Part shown: piece by piece, positions 44,234 through 53,624 of the stretch
Numbering within the stretch: the stretch's first letter is position 1
Layout: each line of letters begins with the position of its first letter
Assembly: GCA_028823235.1 (NCBI GenBank)
Contig: JAPKBW010000017.1
Span: forward strand, 1-60,134
Source: Longimicrobiales bacterium
GTDB lineage: Bacteria; Gemmatimonadota; Gemmatimonadetes; Longimicrobiales; Gaopeijiaceae
Length of the DNA stretch: 60,134 nt
Reading direction: 5' to 3'
Notes under the pieces: model-generated
The model's input: the letters and a program-made list of their open reading frames with translations, nothing else
The model's database searches: none
Told to the model about the DNA's origin: nothing
Position numbers and translations under genes: made by a program

Positions 44234-46000
44234 CTACCGGCTCTCGATCCGCTCGCGGATGATGCCAGCTGTCCGCTCCGATCGGGCGTCCGCGATCTCG
44301 TCGGCCCACTGCAGGGCCTGGTTCAGGTCAGAGATGTCGACACCGTTGATCATTGCCTCACCGGTCGCGACCCGCTCCGCCCAACGGACCGAATTCACAT
44401 CATCGAGCATCATGTTCAGACCGATACCCGGACTGTCGTGCAGCCCGTCGCTTGGCATGCCTTCGTGAGTCACCCCGAGCTCTCTCAAGACGTTCCTCGA
44501 CCCCTCCGGACTCCGGTAGTACTCAGGGATGAAGTGGGCGGCAGCTGATCCGCCCCACTTGGCATTCAATGCGTCAGCGACGTTGCCCATTCCGCTCTGA
44601 TTCCCACCACTGTCACCGATGAAGACGATGTTCTCGAAGCCGTGTTGGTACAGGCTTTCCGCCATATCGGTGAGGACCGCCTCGAACGTCTCTTGACGCA
44701 GACTGATGGTCCCAGGACTCGTCATGTGTCCCGACGGAGGCTCGATGCTCCCCTCCGGTACGAGTTCCAGCACCGGCGCACACAATGCGTTGCCAAGATA
44801 AATCGCAATGCGCGGGCAATTCTCACGAAGCACATAGTTGTGCTTCCCGGTCACGAGCCAAGGACCGTTAGGCTCCATTCCACCCGTGGAAATAATCGCG
44901 GTCGTCTTTCCAGCCGCTAACGCGTCCCGCACGTCCATCCACGTCATGCGCTCAATCCAGAGCGTCTCAGTGGCCGGTAGTGGGTTCGGTGTGTCTGCGC
45001 AGTTGAAGGTGTTATCGGCGCACTGGCCGCCGCCCATGTTGCGTGGATCAGGGGCCGGGCGCTGCCCTCCCCCAGGAGGCCCTCCACGCCCACCACCAGC
45101 CCGTGGCGCGACGGGGGTGGTCCGCCCCTGGGCAATCGCCTGATTGATGAAGCCGACCGTGTGGTCGGCTCTGAAGTCTACGATTTCCCGGGCCCACTTC
45201 AGGCTTTGAACCCGGTCGGAGATGTCCACACCGTTGATCGTCGCGAGTCCCGCGTCGACACGCTCCTGATAGCGGACCGAGAACGGCTCATCCGCAAACA
45301 TGTTGAGTGTGATGATCGGATCGTCGTGCAGGCCATCCCCTGCTCCACCCTCGGGGAATCCGCGGAAAGCCATGTAGTCGCCCACGGTGCCATAGTCGTA
45401 ATATTCCTGAACATGGGCGACGACCGTGCCGTCCCACATCGCGTTGAGCTTCTCGGCAACGGCCCGCTGACCGCCCTGATTTCCACCACTGTCACCGAAG
45501 AAGATGATGTTCCGGAAGCCGTGCATCTTGAGACTGTGCGCCACGTCCGTGAGCATCGCCTCGAAGGTCTCCTGACGCATCGAGATCGTGCCAGGGCTTG
45601 TCATGTGACTGCTCGGCGGGTCGATGTTGCCCTCTGGCACGAACTTGATGATCGGCGCGCAGATCGCATCCCCGAGCTCGCGAGCGATCGCATCGCAGTT
45701 CGCGCGGAGCACGAAATTGTGCTTCCCCGTCGCCAGCCAAGGGCCGTTAGGCTCCACGCCGCCCGTCGGGATGAGTGCTGTAGTCATACCAGAAGCGAGC
45801 GCGTCCCGGACGTCCATCCAGGTCATCTCTTCTAGCCAGACCGTGTTGGGCGCTGGGAGTGGATTCGGTGTCGTTGCGCAGTTATAGACGTTGGCAGCGC
45901 AGGCACCACCACCCATCGAGTTGGGGTCGCGCTGCTGCTGTGCCTCGGCCGCGGTCGCGGTCAGAAGCACGGCGCTAGCCGCGAGGAGTATCTTTTTCAT
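44234..46000 (-). CDS. Exported protein with two tandem creatininase-like domains
   Basis: A 588-residue protein: signal peptide (KKILLAASAVLLTATAAEA), domain 1 (about 54-293), a Gly/Pro/Arg linker (about 294-328), then domain 2 (about 346-588). The domains are clearly duplicated: WMDVRDAL, EPNGPWL, GKHN, SHMTSPGTIS or GHMTSPGTIS, and GDSGGNQ occur in both. Creatininase metal ligands are EQHG, TD and NGHGG in the family. Here they are EPNG, GKHN and GDSGGN in both halves, so the dinuclear metal site would have to be rebuilt or lost. Each domain starts with a Cys pair (CAANVYNC, CADNTFNC). The ATG at 46000 follows a GGAG. Confidence 0.82.
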   Translation of the reverse strand: MKKILLAASAVLLTATAAEAQQQRDPNSMGGGACAANVYNCATTPNPLPAPNTVWLEEMTWMDVRDALASGMTTALIPTGGVEPNGPWLATGKHNFVLRANCDAIARELGDAICAPIIKFVPEGNIDPPSSHMTSPGTISMRQETFEAMLTDVAHSLKMHGFRNIIFFGDSGGNQGGQRAVAEKLNAMWDGTVVAHVQEYYDYGTVGDYMAFRGFPEGGAGDGLHDDPIITLNMFADEPFSVRYQERVDAGLATINGVDISDRVQSLKWAREIVDFRADHTVGFINQAIAQGRTTPVAPRAGGGRGGPPGGGQRPAPDPRNMGGGQCADNTFNCADTPNPLPATETLWIERMTWMDVRDALAAGKTTAIISTGGMEPNGPWLVTGKHNYVLRENCPRIAIYLGNALCAPVLELVPEGSIEPPSGHMTSPGTISLRQETFEAVLTDMAESLYQHGFENIVFIGDSGGNQSGMGNVADALNAKWGGSAAAHFIPEYYRSPEGSRNVLRELGVTHEGMPSDGLHDSPGIGLNMMLDDVNSVRWAERVATGEAMINGVDISDLNQALQWADEIADARSERTAGIIRERIESR

Positions 46001-46149
46001 ACAGCATCTCCGAGTAGGCGAATCTCGCACGAGACTGCACGTCCCGTGCGCAACGCGCCAGAGGGACTCGCGGGCGCCCTATCGCCAGGTGAACTATGCG
46101 CCGCAGGCACGCCTCTGAGCTGTGAGCTCCGAGACCGCCAGAGAGAGGA

Positions 46150-46483
46150 CTCCAAGGTCTCGTGAAGCTCCAGCCCCTTCTGACTGCCGGCGCTACAGCT
46201 ATCGACGATGGCTCGCTTCCGCTGCCGCACGACCCCGAGGCCTAAGGACACGTCACCCGTTTTCACTCCGTAGTCAGCCGCTCGGGACGCGAAATAAGCG
46301 ACACGCGCGCTGGCGACCATTGTCTTGGTTGGCGTGCACCCACGGATCACACAAGTCCCACCAACCCGGTCCTTCCTCGATGATGGCCGTCTTCCACCGC
46401 GCTTCCGCCAACACTCCAGCCAGAGGATTCCCGGCCTGTCCAGTACCGATGATGAGTGCGTCGATAGGTTCTGCTTCAGGCAT
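46150..46483 (-). pseudogene. Truncated, frameshifted pyridine nucleotide-disulfide oxidoreductase (mercuric-reductase-like)
   Basis: From ATG at 46483 the first frame reads IDALIIGTGQAGNPLA and KTAIIEE, the FAD-binding start of the family. At about 46362 the reading must shift to give GGTCVIRGCTPTKTMVAS, with the redox-active cysteine pair CxxxxC intact. It continues with RAADYGVKTGDVSLGL and KRAIVDS until about 46170, where similarity ends. About 350 C-terminal residues, including NADPH binding and dimer interface, are gone. It is an N-terminal relic. Confidence 0.78.
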
Positions 46484-46621
46484 GTCGGGCTCGCTTCGAA
46501 GGATTCGATTCGGTCTCAGTTCCGAGCGCCCAACGACTCTGAGCACCGTGCAGGAAGCGGCTGTGCATGTGGCAGGTTCAGCACTGAATCTGCTCATTCC
46601 TGCGCCCAGAAAGGAAGCTCG

Positions 46622-48208
46622 TCAGCCGCCCCCTCCGGCCCCTGGACCATCGCAAGTGTCGGGCCAGCCCCGGGCACATGCCAACGCATACAATTCGACC
46701 GGGTCCCGAGTCCTCACTGGGCCCTTGCTGCCGCGAATGATCGTCGGAAAATCCTCGATCGGGGGCGGCGCAGAGGCAAACGATTCACTACCGGTCTCGA
46801 CGACGATCACATTCGAGCAACCGGTGCGGAAGGCCAGCGCACATGCGCGCTGGAAGTCACTCCGAGCGGTCTCCGTGTCGCCAAATGTGTCGATGAGCGT
46901 CAACCCTCGCTCGTTGCACGCCCAGCCTGATCCTCGTTCGCAGTAGACCCGTTCAACGGAAATCACGTAGGTGCAAGCCCGCTCATTCCCGGCTTCGCAC
47001 GCCTGATCCCAGAAGGGGAGATACTGCCCCGGATGCTCGTCACCGACCCCTCCTGTAAGCGCCAGTCCACCGAAGAGCATCGCCCACAACCCGGCGGTGG
47101 CGAGCCGAGGGGTCCGGAGACCCACGAGTCCGAGAATCCGCGCCGGTTCGAGATATTTGAAAAAGCCCGTCACCGCGACCCGATCGATCCGTCGCACCAT
47201 GAGATTCAAGATCGGGATCGGGAGCAGCTTGTCGTAAAAGGCCGGGGCGCCCACACCTTCAAGAATCCCAGCCAGTGCAATGGTAAACGAAGCGTACAGT
47301 ACTCCGAAGATTACCCGACCCTGCTCTGATTTCGGCGACGTCGCCGGATCAGTGAAGAGCAAATGCATCCCGAGAAAAACGGCGATCGGAATATATGCAT
47401 CGCGAAAAAAGAACGTGCCCGTCACCCCGAAGTAGAGAAGACTCCAACTGTATGCCGTGATCACAGAAGCGATCGTCATTGTCGCTACGCCAAACAGCAT
47501 CTGGGCCGGCAGCGTGACGAGAAACACGGCCAGATAGATCAGGGGTGGATTGAACAACGACTGGGCAATTTCGAGCCCAAAGGTGTGGTCCGTCGTCCCT
47601 GTCAGAATCAAAACAAGAGAAAAGACGGAGAGTGGAAAAGACGACGGATTGAAGATGTGCCGTTTTTGACCGTCTCGTTCCCAGTGGATGAACGACTTCA
47701 CCAGAAAGCCGAGCGCCACGATCGCGAACTGCCAGTAGTACCACTCGGGCCGGAACCAGAGGAAGAAGTTGATACTGATCAGAATGGGGAACGGGCCGAA
47801 CCCGATCTGATAACGGTCTCCGCGATACCACTGAAGGAGCGCATCGAAGCCATACGCGAACAGAAGCTGTCCGATGAGGAGCGGCAGGTTCTGATAGACC
47901 GACGTTACGTGCCATCCCCAGTACAGCATGAGCGTGCCCTGAGCACACGCCTGAAGCCAGTGGGGCGTTCGGATCGCCACCTCGATCGTCAATTCACGGC
48001 GGTTCCGTGAGGCGGTAAGGAAGAGTACGACGGCGCCCAGCAAGAGCACGGAAGACGCCCCGAGGAAACTCCGCAGGACCATGGGCTGCTGTGCGACCTG
48101 TGGGAAAATCCGGGTCGCGACGGCGATGCCTGCCGCGAAGCCGACAGGCAGGAGAGCGGCCTGGGCGGGGGGGAGCCGCTTGGAAATGAGATTTCTCCTT
48201 TCAGCCAT
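46622..48208 (-). CDS. RnfD/NqrB-like membrane protein with a Cys-rich repeat tail
   Basis: A 528-residue protein. The first 380 residues carry about ten hydrophobic helices of RnfD/NqrB type. Landmarks are GQLLFAYGFDALLQW, HIFNPSSFPLSVFSLVL and the RnfD-like motif LLFTDPATSPKSEQGRVIFG. The canonical SGAT flavinylation site is not obvious. The C-terminal 140 residues are outside the usual family and hold paired cysteines (DQACEAGNERACTY, YCERGSGWACNERG, RACALAFRTGCS), like Sel1/Hcp-type repeats. No other rnf or nqr genes are in the window, so it is a stand-alone relative. It is divergent from the Asp-box gene. Confidence 0.75.
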   Translation of the reverse strand: MAERRNLISKRLPPAQAALLPVGFAAGIAVATRIFPQVAQQPMVLRSFLGASSVLLLGAVVLFLTASRNRRELTIEVAIRTPHWLQACAQGTLMLYWGWHVTSVYQNLPLLIGQLLFAYGFDALLQWYRGDRYQIGFGPFPILISINFFLWFRPEWYYWQFAIVALGFLVKSFIHWERDGQKRHIFNPSSFPLSVFSLVLILTGTTDHTFGLEIAQSLFNPPLIYLAVFLVTLPAQMLFGVATMTIASVITAYSWSLLYFGVTGTFFFRDAYIPIAVFLGMHLLFTDPATSPKSEQGRVIFGVLYASFTIALAGILEGVGAPAFYDKLLPIPILNLMVRRIDRVAVTGFFKYLEPARILGLVGLRTPRLATAGLWAMLFGGLALTGGVGDEHPGQYLPFWDQACEAGNERACTYVISVERVYCERGSGWACNERGLTLIDTFGDTETARSDFQRACALAFRTGCSNVIVVETGSESFASAPPPIEDFPTIIRGSKGPVRTRDPVELYALACARGWPDTCDGPGAGGGG

Positions 48209-48371
48209 AGCTCGGTCCGACGAGAGAATTCTAGCCGGATCCGTCGGACGAGAATAGCCAAGTCAGCCAACGACCGCTCACGCCGCACCTCCTTGCGATT
48301 CAGCGGAGCGGCGGCACAATACCCGTTCCACCATTCCACAACAACTCGACCCATCGAGTAGAGACATTGCC

Positions 48372-51300
48372 ATGAAGCGCATCGGCACCCTCGCCCTCAT
48401 TGTGTCCGCTTTCGGCGGCATCGCTCCGGCTCCTGCCACGGCACAGGCCCCGGACCTTGCCACGACGGTCTCCCGACTGGGATACCGGGAAATCGGCCCG
48501 GCCCTCATGGGCGGCCGAATCGCCGCCCTCGCAGTGGTAGAATCGAAGCCGCAGATGTTCTACCTCGGCACGGCATCCGGCGGGCTTTGGAAGACAGGGG
48601 ATCATGGGACATCATGGACGCCGCTCTTCGATGACCAACCGACCAGCTCGATCGGAGACGTCACCATTGATCAGGCCAACCCCAATCTCGTCTGGGTAGG
48701 CACAGGGGAGCCGCAGAACCGGCAGTCGTCCCCCTGGGGCAACGGTGTCTACAAGTCGATGGATGGTGGTGAAAACTGGGCGCACATGGGCCTAGAAGAG
48801 ACCAAACATATTGCGCGGGTCCTTATCCATCCGCGGAACCCCGACGTCGTCTACGTCGCCGCAGTCGGTGACCTGTGGGGGCCCAGCCCCGAGCGTGGGG
48901 TCTTTCGCACGACCGACGGCGGGCAAACGTGGGAGAACGTTCTGTTCATCGACGAAGACACGGGTGCGATCGATCTCGCCATGGATCCAGATGATCCGAT
49001 GACCCTCTTCGCAGCCATGTATCAGAGGCGGCGCACTGGATGGGGCTTCAACGGCGGTGGACCGGGATCCGGCCTGTACCGGACGATGGACGGCGGAGCG
49101 AACTGGACCGAGCTCACGGAAGGACTTCCCGAGGGTGACAAAGGTCGGATCGGTGTCGACATCTTCCGGCAGGACGGCAATGTCGTGTATGCGCTCATCG
49201 AGGCGGACCTCAGGTCCGCCAGTCAGGGCTTCGGTGGAGGAGGCGAGTCGAGCGAGAGTGGCATCTTCCGCTCCACGGACCGCGGGTCCACATGGGAAAA
49301 GATGTCGGACACGAACCCTCGACCGATGTACTACTCGCGGGTCGAGATCGACCCGAGCAACTCCGATCGGATCTACGTACTGGGGAGCGCGCTGATGGTG
49401 TCGGACGACGCCGGCAAGACGTTTCGCAGTGATGGCGCGACCCAGATCCACGTGGATCACCACGCGCTCTGGATCAACCCCAAGGACCCGGATCACCTGA
49501 TCTTGGGAAGCGACGGCGGCGTCTCAGCCTCCTGGGATGGCACCGGACACTGGCGGATGTTTGACAACCTCGCTCTCGGTCAATTCTACACCATTTCCTA
49601 CGATATGCGCGATCCCTACGCAGTCTGCGGTGGTCTGCAGGACAACAACCCCTGGTGTGGTCCGTCAAACACGCGGTCCTTCCACGGCATTCGTAATCAG
49701 GACTGGTACGAGACTGCCTACGGGGACGGTTTCTGGACCGTGGTCGACCCCACCGACTCCACGATCGTTTTCTCGGAGTCGCAAGGCGGAAACATGAACC
49801 GGTACGACCTGATTACCGGGGAGAAGACCCCGATGCGACCGATCACCGGCCCGCGTGAAAATGGAGACACCGCCAAGGCGTACCGCTTCAACTGGAACGC
49901 ACCTCTTCTGATCTCACAACACGACCCTGCCACCATCTACCTCGGTGGCAACTATCTCATGCGCTCGCGCGACAGAGGCATGTCTTGGGAAGAAGTCGGC
50001 GGCGTGGACCTCACCAAACAAATCGATCGGGCCGAGCTGGAGATCATGGGTGTGCCCGGTAGTGAGCCGATGATGTCCATTCACGACGGGACTTCGACAT
50101 ACGGCAACCTGACCACATTGGCTGAATCCCGGTTCACACCGGATGTGATCTACGCTGGGACCGACGACGGAAACCTTCAGGTCACGATGGATGGTGGTGA
50201 CACGTGGGAGAACGTGGCGGATCGAATTCCAGGTCTCCCCGAGCGTACCTACGTTAGTCGAGTCGCTCCCTCGGCCCACGCCGAAGGTCGCATCTACGCG
50301 ACCTTCGACGGACATCGGAACGGCGACTACTCTGCGTATGTTTACGTCAGTGAGAACTACGGTAAAGACTGGAACAGAATCGACGACGGACTCCCGCACG
50401 GATGGTCCGTGAACGTGATCACTGAGCATCACCGCGCGCCGAACCTGCTCTTCGTCGGGAACGAGATCGGGGTCTACTTTTCGATTGACCGCGGTGAGTC
50501 GTGGACGCAGCTGAAGAACAATCTTCCGGTGGTCCCGGTCGACGACATCGCCATTCATCCACGAGAGAACGACCTGATTCTCGGCACGCATGGCCGCAGC
50601 GCGTGGATCATGGCTGACATCGCGCCGCTCGAGCACCTCTCACGGTCGGTGATGGCGCAATCTGGGCATGTATTTCCGCTAAAGACGACGGTGATGTGGG
50701 CTCAGATGGGCGACTGGCCGTTTTACGGCGCGACCTACTCTGCTTCAAACCCACCGCGGGCGACCCCTATCCGCTACTACGTCCGTGACGAGGGCGCAGA
50801 CGAGCACGACTTTAGCGTCGAAATCACAGACAGCTCTGGGGCGACGGTCCGAACGTTTGACGGGCCTGCCGAACCAGGAGTGAACGAAATTCTCTGGAAC
50901 TGGCGGTATGATGCACCATATGAAACTCGCGCCGGTGAGGGCGGCGGCGGTCGAGGCCGGGGGGGTGGCACACCCCAGGGGCCGATCGTCATGCCGGGGC
51001 AGTACACCGTGACGCTCCACGTCGGGGAAGACGACTTCAGCTCGACCGTGGAGATCCAGGCCGACCCAAGGCGTTCGATGACGATGGCCGATCGACGGGC
51101 CAGGCAGGATGCGCTGATGAGTCTAAATCATTTAGCCGCACCACTTTTTGAGGCCACTCAGGCCGCACAGCGCCTTACCGACCAAATGGAAGAGGCGGAG
51201 TCCCTGCTGGAGGAATACCAGGGCGAGACCGAGGCGCTGACCGAGACGCTCGCCGAAATCCAGAAAGAACTGGAAGCAGTGCGCACCGGGCTCGGTGAGG

Positions 51301-51530
51301 CCAGTGCATGGGCAGGGGTCGGTGGTGCGATCCAGGGCTCCTCGACGCTGCCTACAGAGGACCAAATCTGGCAGGTCGACGCCGCCTGGCAAGCGGTCCC
51401 ACCACTAGTGGAGCGTCTCAACGTGCTCATCGAGATTTCTGTGCCTGCCCTCAACGACGCGCTGGACGCCGAGGGCGTAAGACCCGATCCGGGAGCCCCG
51501 CTAACCGTCCCCACCCGACGAGGCGGCTAG
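48372..51530 (+). CDS. Large exported Asp-box (BNR/sortilin-like) beta-propeller protein
   Basis: A 1052-residue protein with a signal peptide (TLALIVSAFGGIAPAPATAQA). About ten Asp-box motifs of form SxDxGxTW mark two propellers: KTGDHGTSWTPL, KSMDGGENW, RTTDGGQTW, RTMDGGANW, RSTDRGSTW, VTMDGGDTW and SIDRGESW. A fibronectin-like strand region (about 800-890) and a C-terminal helical coiled coil (ATQAAQRLTDQMEEAESLLEEY) follow. Such VPS10/sortilin-like glycosyl-hydrolase-fold proteins are abundant in Gemmatimonadota and Bacteroidota. Substrates are unknown. No sialidase Arg triad was identified. Confidence 0.88.
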   Translation: MKRIGTLALIVSAFGGIAPAPATAQAPDLATTVSRLGYREIGPALMGGRIAALAVVESKPQMFYLGTASGGLWKTGDHGTSWTPLFDDQPTSSIGDVTIDQANPNLVWVGTGEPQNRQSSPWGNGVYKSMDGGENWAHMGLEETKHIARVLIHPRNPDVVYVAAVGDLWGPSPERGVFRTTDGGQTWENVLFIDEDTGAIDLAMDPDDPMTLFAAMYQRRRTGWGFNGGGPGSGLYRTMDGGANWTELTEGLPEGDKGRIGVDIFRQDGNVVYALIEADLRSASQGFGGGGESSESGIFRSTDRGSTWEKMSDTNPRPMYYSRVEIDPSNSDRIYVLGSALMVSDDAGKTFRSDGATQIHVDHHALWINPKDPDHLILGSDGGVSASWDGTGHWRMFDNLALGQFYTISYDMRDPYAVCGGLQDNNPWCGPSNTRSFHGIRNQDWYETAYGDGFWTVVDPTDSTIVFSESQGGNMNRYDLITGEKTPMRPITGPRENGDTAKAYRFNWNAPLLISQHDPATIYLGGNYLMRSRDRGMSWEEVGGVDLTKQIDRAELEIMGVPGSEPMMSIHDGTSTYGNLTTLAESRFTPDVIYAGTDDGNLQVTMDGGDTWENVADRIPGLPERTYVSRVAPSAHAEGRIYATFDGHRNGDYSAYVYVSENYGKDWNRIDDGLPHGWSVNVITEHHRAPNLLFVGNEIGVYFSIDRGESWTQLKNNLPVVPVDDIAIHPRENDLILGTHGRSAWIMADIAPLEHLSRSVMAQSGHVFPLKTTVMWAQMGDWPFYGATYSASNPPRATPIRYYVRDEGADEHDFSVEITDSSGATVRTFDGPAEPGVNEILWNWRYDAPYETRAGEGGGGRGRGGGTPQGPIVMPGQYTVTLHVGEDDFSSTVEIQADPRRSMTMADRRARQDALMSLNHLAAPLFEATQAAQRLTDQMEEAESLLEEYQGETEALTETLAEIQKELEAVRTGLGEASAWAGVGGAIQGSSTLPTEDQIWQVDAAWQAVPPLVERLNVLIEISVPALNDALDAEGVRPDPGAPLTVPTRRGG

Positions 51531-51909
51531 GTAATCAGGCCTGCACCAGAGATAAACGCGACAACCTGATCCATAGGATCTCCTGTCCACTCCGCGACGC
51601 TCGACATCAGGCATACGGACATGACGATCCCTGCGTCGACGGCGGTAACACTCCGTATAAAGGCGTCATTCACAAAAATCGACACACTAATCACGAAGGA
51701 TACGCGCGCGCGCCACTTACAAGCCGCTTTCGCACGCGATGTGGTGACGATTTTCTTCACTGTCTAATTGTCGCCTTCACAGATTGAGAGGACGAGGGAA
51801 TACGAGTAGTACTCCCCTTAATTCTGCCCCTGTCCCGCTCAGGCCCGCAACTTAGGGACGCGCAGAACCGAGCTTGATCGCGTGAAGATACCATGGCACC
51901 TCTCGCCCA
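51531..51909. other. Intergenic stretch with repeat R2 and a doubtful small frame
   Basis: It contains repeat copy R2 (51819-51868). A minus-strand frame from GTG at 51760 to 51527 would encode 77 residues beginning KKIVTTSRAKAACKW with two hydrophobic stretches. It lies where a gene driven by R2 would be, but the ATG seen in the other copies is missing here. I leave it uncalled. It could be the remains of a repeat-associated small gene. Confidence 0.4.
51819..51868 (-). repeat. Leader/promoter repeat copy R2 (start codon lost)
   Basis: The minus strand reads TTGCGG, 18 bases, CAGAAT, then TTAAGGGGAG instead of the usual short gap and ATG. It is about 80-90% identical to R4 and R5 over 45 bases. 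The flanking sequence no longer offers a start codon at the same place. Confidence 0.65.
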
Positions 51910-52740
51910 CTATCTCCTGTATGTCCCGTCTGGCAATACAATCGGAAAGACGTATTGAGGATCAATCAATAGCTGATATATGGCCCCATCCATCTGCTCG
52001 ACCTTGGCTTTCGTATTGAGCTTCCATTCCTGTTGAATCTCACCTGCGCGGTTCTCCTGTGCCCCCAAGACTGAGGTCATCGCCCAATAGATGTACTCAG
52101 TGGCCATACAACCGTAATCACAAGTTTGGTCATCATACGTGTACCACGCCGCCCCCGGATAAGGGGTTGGAACCGACTGGAAGCGTCCACCTCTCGCGAT
52201 GTCCATAGCGTTCGTCAACGATGTGCCAGCGTCTTCTCCGAACGCATCCGGATAGGCCTTGGCAAACCCGGAGTGCGTGATGACATGCCAAATTTCTTCC
52301 AGCGCGGCATCGAATCGGCTCGTATGCCCGTTGTTATGCCAAGCAGGAACCGACTCATCTGCGCCTAGATCTTGGGCATTAATTGAACCCTGCTGGCTCT
52401 CTTGCTTCCACATATACAACGCGGCGTTGCTGGATATAAGGGCACTCATTAAAGCCGGATTGTCGACGACGCCATCTTCATCATTGTCTAGGTACTGAGC
52501 CATAATATTAGCGGCGTGCAGTAGCTTCACGTCCTCTACATTAGCGTACGCATAGATGGGCACTCCAAGAACATCAACCTTTCGATTAGTAGACGTGAAA
52601 CCCGCATCGGAATGGGCGACAATAGTGAAGTTGGGGTCGTTTCCTGGGTCTGTCGGCCCGGTAGCATCCTCGCCGCATGAGACGAGCAGGAACAAAGGAA
52701 CGAGCGGAATGGTCAGCGCGAACAGCAAGTCTTTCTTCAT
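51910..52740 (-). CDS. Lipoprotein with a WHxxTH metallopeptidase-like motif
   Basis: A 276-residue lipoprotein (MKKDLLFALTIPLVPLFLLVSC; the lipobox Cys is residue 22). The mature part has a Ca-binding-like loop YLDNDEDGVVDNP and a histidine-rich core, ALEEIWHVITHSG, followed by YPDAFGEDAG. The pattern EExWHxxTHxG recalls zincin-type helices but lacks HExxH. A further conserved-looking segment is AWYTYDDQTCDYGCMATEYIYW. The family occurs scattered in marine bacteria and protists, to my recollection, without known function. The ATG at 52740 immediately follows repeat R3. The upstream frame codons lie inside the repeat. Confidence 0.6.
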   Translation of the reverse strand: MKKDLLFALTIPLVPLFLLVSCGEDATGPTDPGNDPNFTIVAHSDAGFTSTNRKVDVLGVPIYAYANVEDVKLLHAANIMAQYLDNDEDGVVDNPALMSALISSNAALYMWKQESQQGSINAQDLGADESVPAWHNNGHTSRFDAALEEIWHVITHSGFAKAYPDAFGEDAGTSLTNAMDIARGGRFQSVPTPYPGAAWYTYDDQTCDYGCMATEYIYWAMTSVLGAQENRAGEIQQEWKLNTKAKVEQMDGAIYQLLIDPQYVFPIVLPDGTYRR

Positions 52741-52786
52741 GCCTAATTCTGCCCACACACCACTCATACCCGCAACTTCGAATGAG
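52738..52786 (-). promoter_or_regulatory. Leader/promoter repeat copy R3
   Basis: The minus strand reads TTGCGG, 18 bases, CAGAAT, TAGGC, then the ATG of the lipoprotein gene. If the hexamers are -35 and -10 boxes, transcription would begin at or within a base or two of the ATG, giving a leaderless mRNA. Confidence 0.5.
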
Positions 52787-53038
52787 TGAAACAGTGCTTG
52801 ATAGCGAGGTGCGGCTATATGCCACAGAGTGCCCGGGGCCTAATCGCCGCTTCTCAGCTGGCGTGCCACATCCTCAACATTAGGACCTGCCTCAGCATGC
52901 CCGAAAGCTATCGAGTAACCTGACCGCCCGCTCGAGGGAGCGGGGATCTGTCCACATGACCAAGCCATGCAACAACCCCGCAGGAGGCTCCGTGCTTTAG
53001 GGCACGACGGTTATCAACAGCACTCGAGGGTGAGAGAG

Positions 53039-53428
53039 CTAGGGTCCCGTTTGGACTGAACGATGTAGCTGGACTTCAAGCCTCACCGGGTCGACATGGC
53101 ACTCGTCAGCAGTCACCTCAATATCGTTCTGAGTCCACGTAACATACCCGTCCGCCACAATCGTCAGCTCGTAAAGTCCTGCTCGCTCTCCCGCTCCGAA
53201 GAGAACGTTACCCCCGACCTCCATCTCTTCACGATACGACCCTTCCACGAGGACGCCGGAAAGTCCCTCCGTTGCCTGGGCACCATCCGCCGCATCCGTG
53301 ACGGTAGCCATGACCCCGTAACGGAACTCCCTTGTGCAGATTACCGCTTGGGGCTCCGTCAATCCGCACGCCGTGCCCAAGAGGGCTAGGAGCAGCGCGG
53401 CCGCACCCGCGACAAGATATCTTGGCAT
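53039..53428 (-). CDS. Small lipoprotein with carboxypeptidase-regulatory-like fold
   Basis: A 129-residue lipoprotein (LLLALLGTACG; the lipobox Cys is residue 22). The mature part looks like a single beta-sandwich of the carboxypeptidase regulatory-like type: VMATVTDAADGAQATEGLSG, GNVLFGAGERAGLYELTI, then VADGYVTWTQNDIEVTADEC. Two cysteines (about 31 and 109) could form a disulfide. Its start codon and about 100 bases upstream are duplicated at 55.3 kb. Probably surface-exposed. Function unknown. Confidence 0.7.
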   Translation of the reverse strand: MPRYLVAGAAALLLALLGTACGLTEPQAVICTREFRYGVMATVTDAADGAQATEGLSGVLVEGSYREEMEVGGNVLFGAGERAGLYELTIVADGYVTWTQNDIEVTADECHVDPVRLEVQLHRSVQTGP

Positions 53429-53530
53429 ATCCCGGTGTACGGGTCGGGCGCTTCGATGTTCCCCCGGCCGTGCCCCCTGCGAGACCGTGTCGCGCGATAC
53501 GTGTAGACGGACGGGAAACGGACAGAGCTG
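53411..53530 (-). repeat. 120-base repeat D1, upstream region and first codons of the small lipoprotein gene
   Basis: D1 and D2 (55333-55455) share ttggcatatcccggtgtacg, cgggcgcttcgatgttcccc and gatacgtgtagacggacggg with only a few differences and small indels. The repeat covers the start codon of the small lipoprotein and its upstream DNA, so it probably includes a promoter. Confidence 0.85.
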
Positions 53531-53624
53531 TATGTAACCGTCAAGGGCGACGAGAGGAGGACGAAACTCTCTCTACGTCACTGGATGATGGTACCTATTT
53601 TTTCAGGAAACGCCGACCCCACCC

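Noticed and set aside
51527-51760. 77-codon minus-strand membrane-like frame behind repeat R2
   Set aside because: No ATG or ribosome site at the place used by the other repeat copies; overlaps the end of the Asp-box gene.
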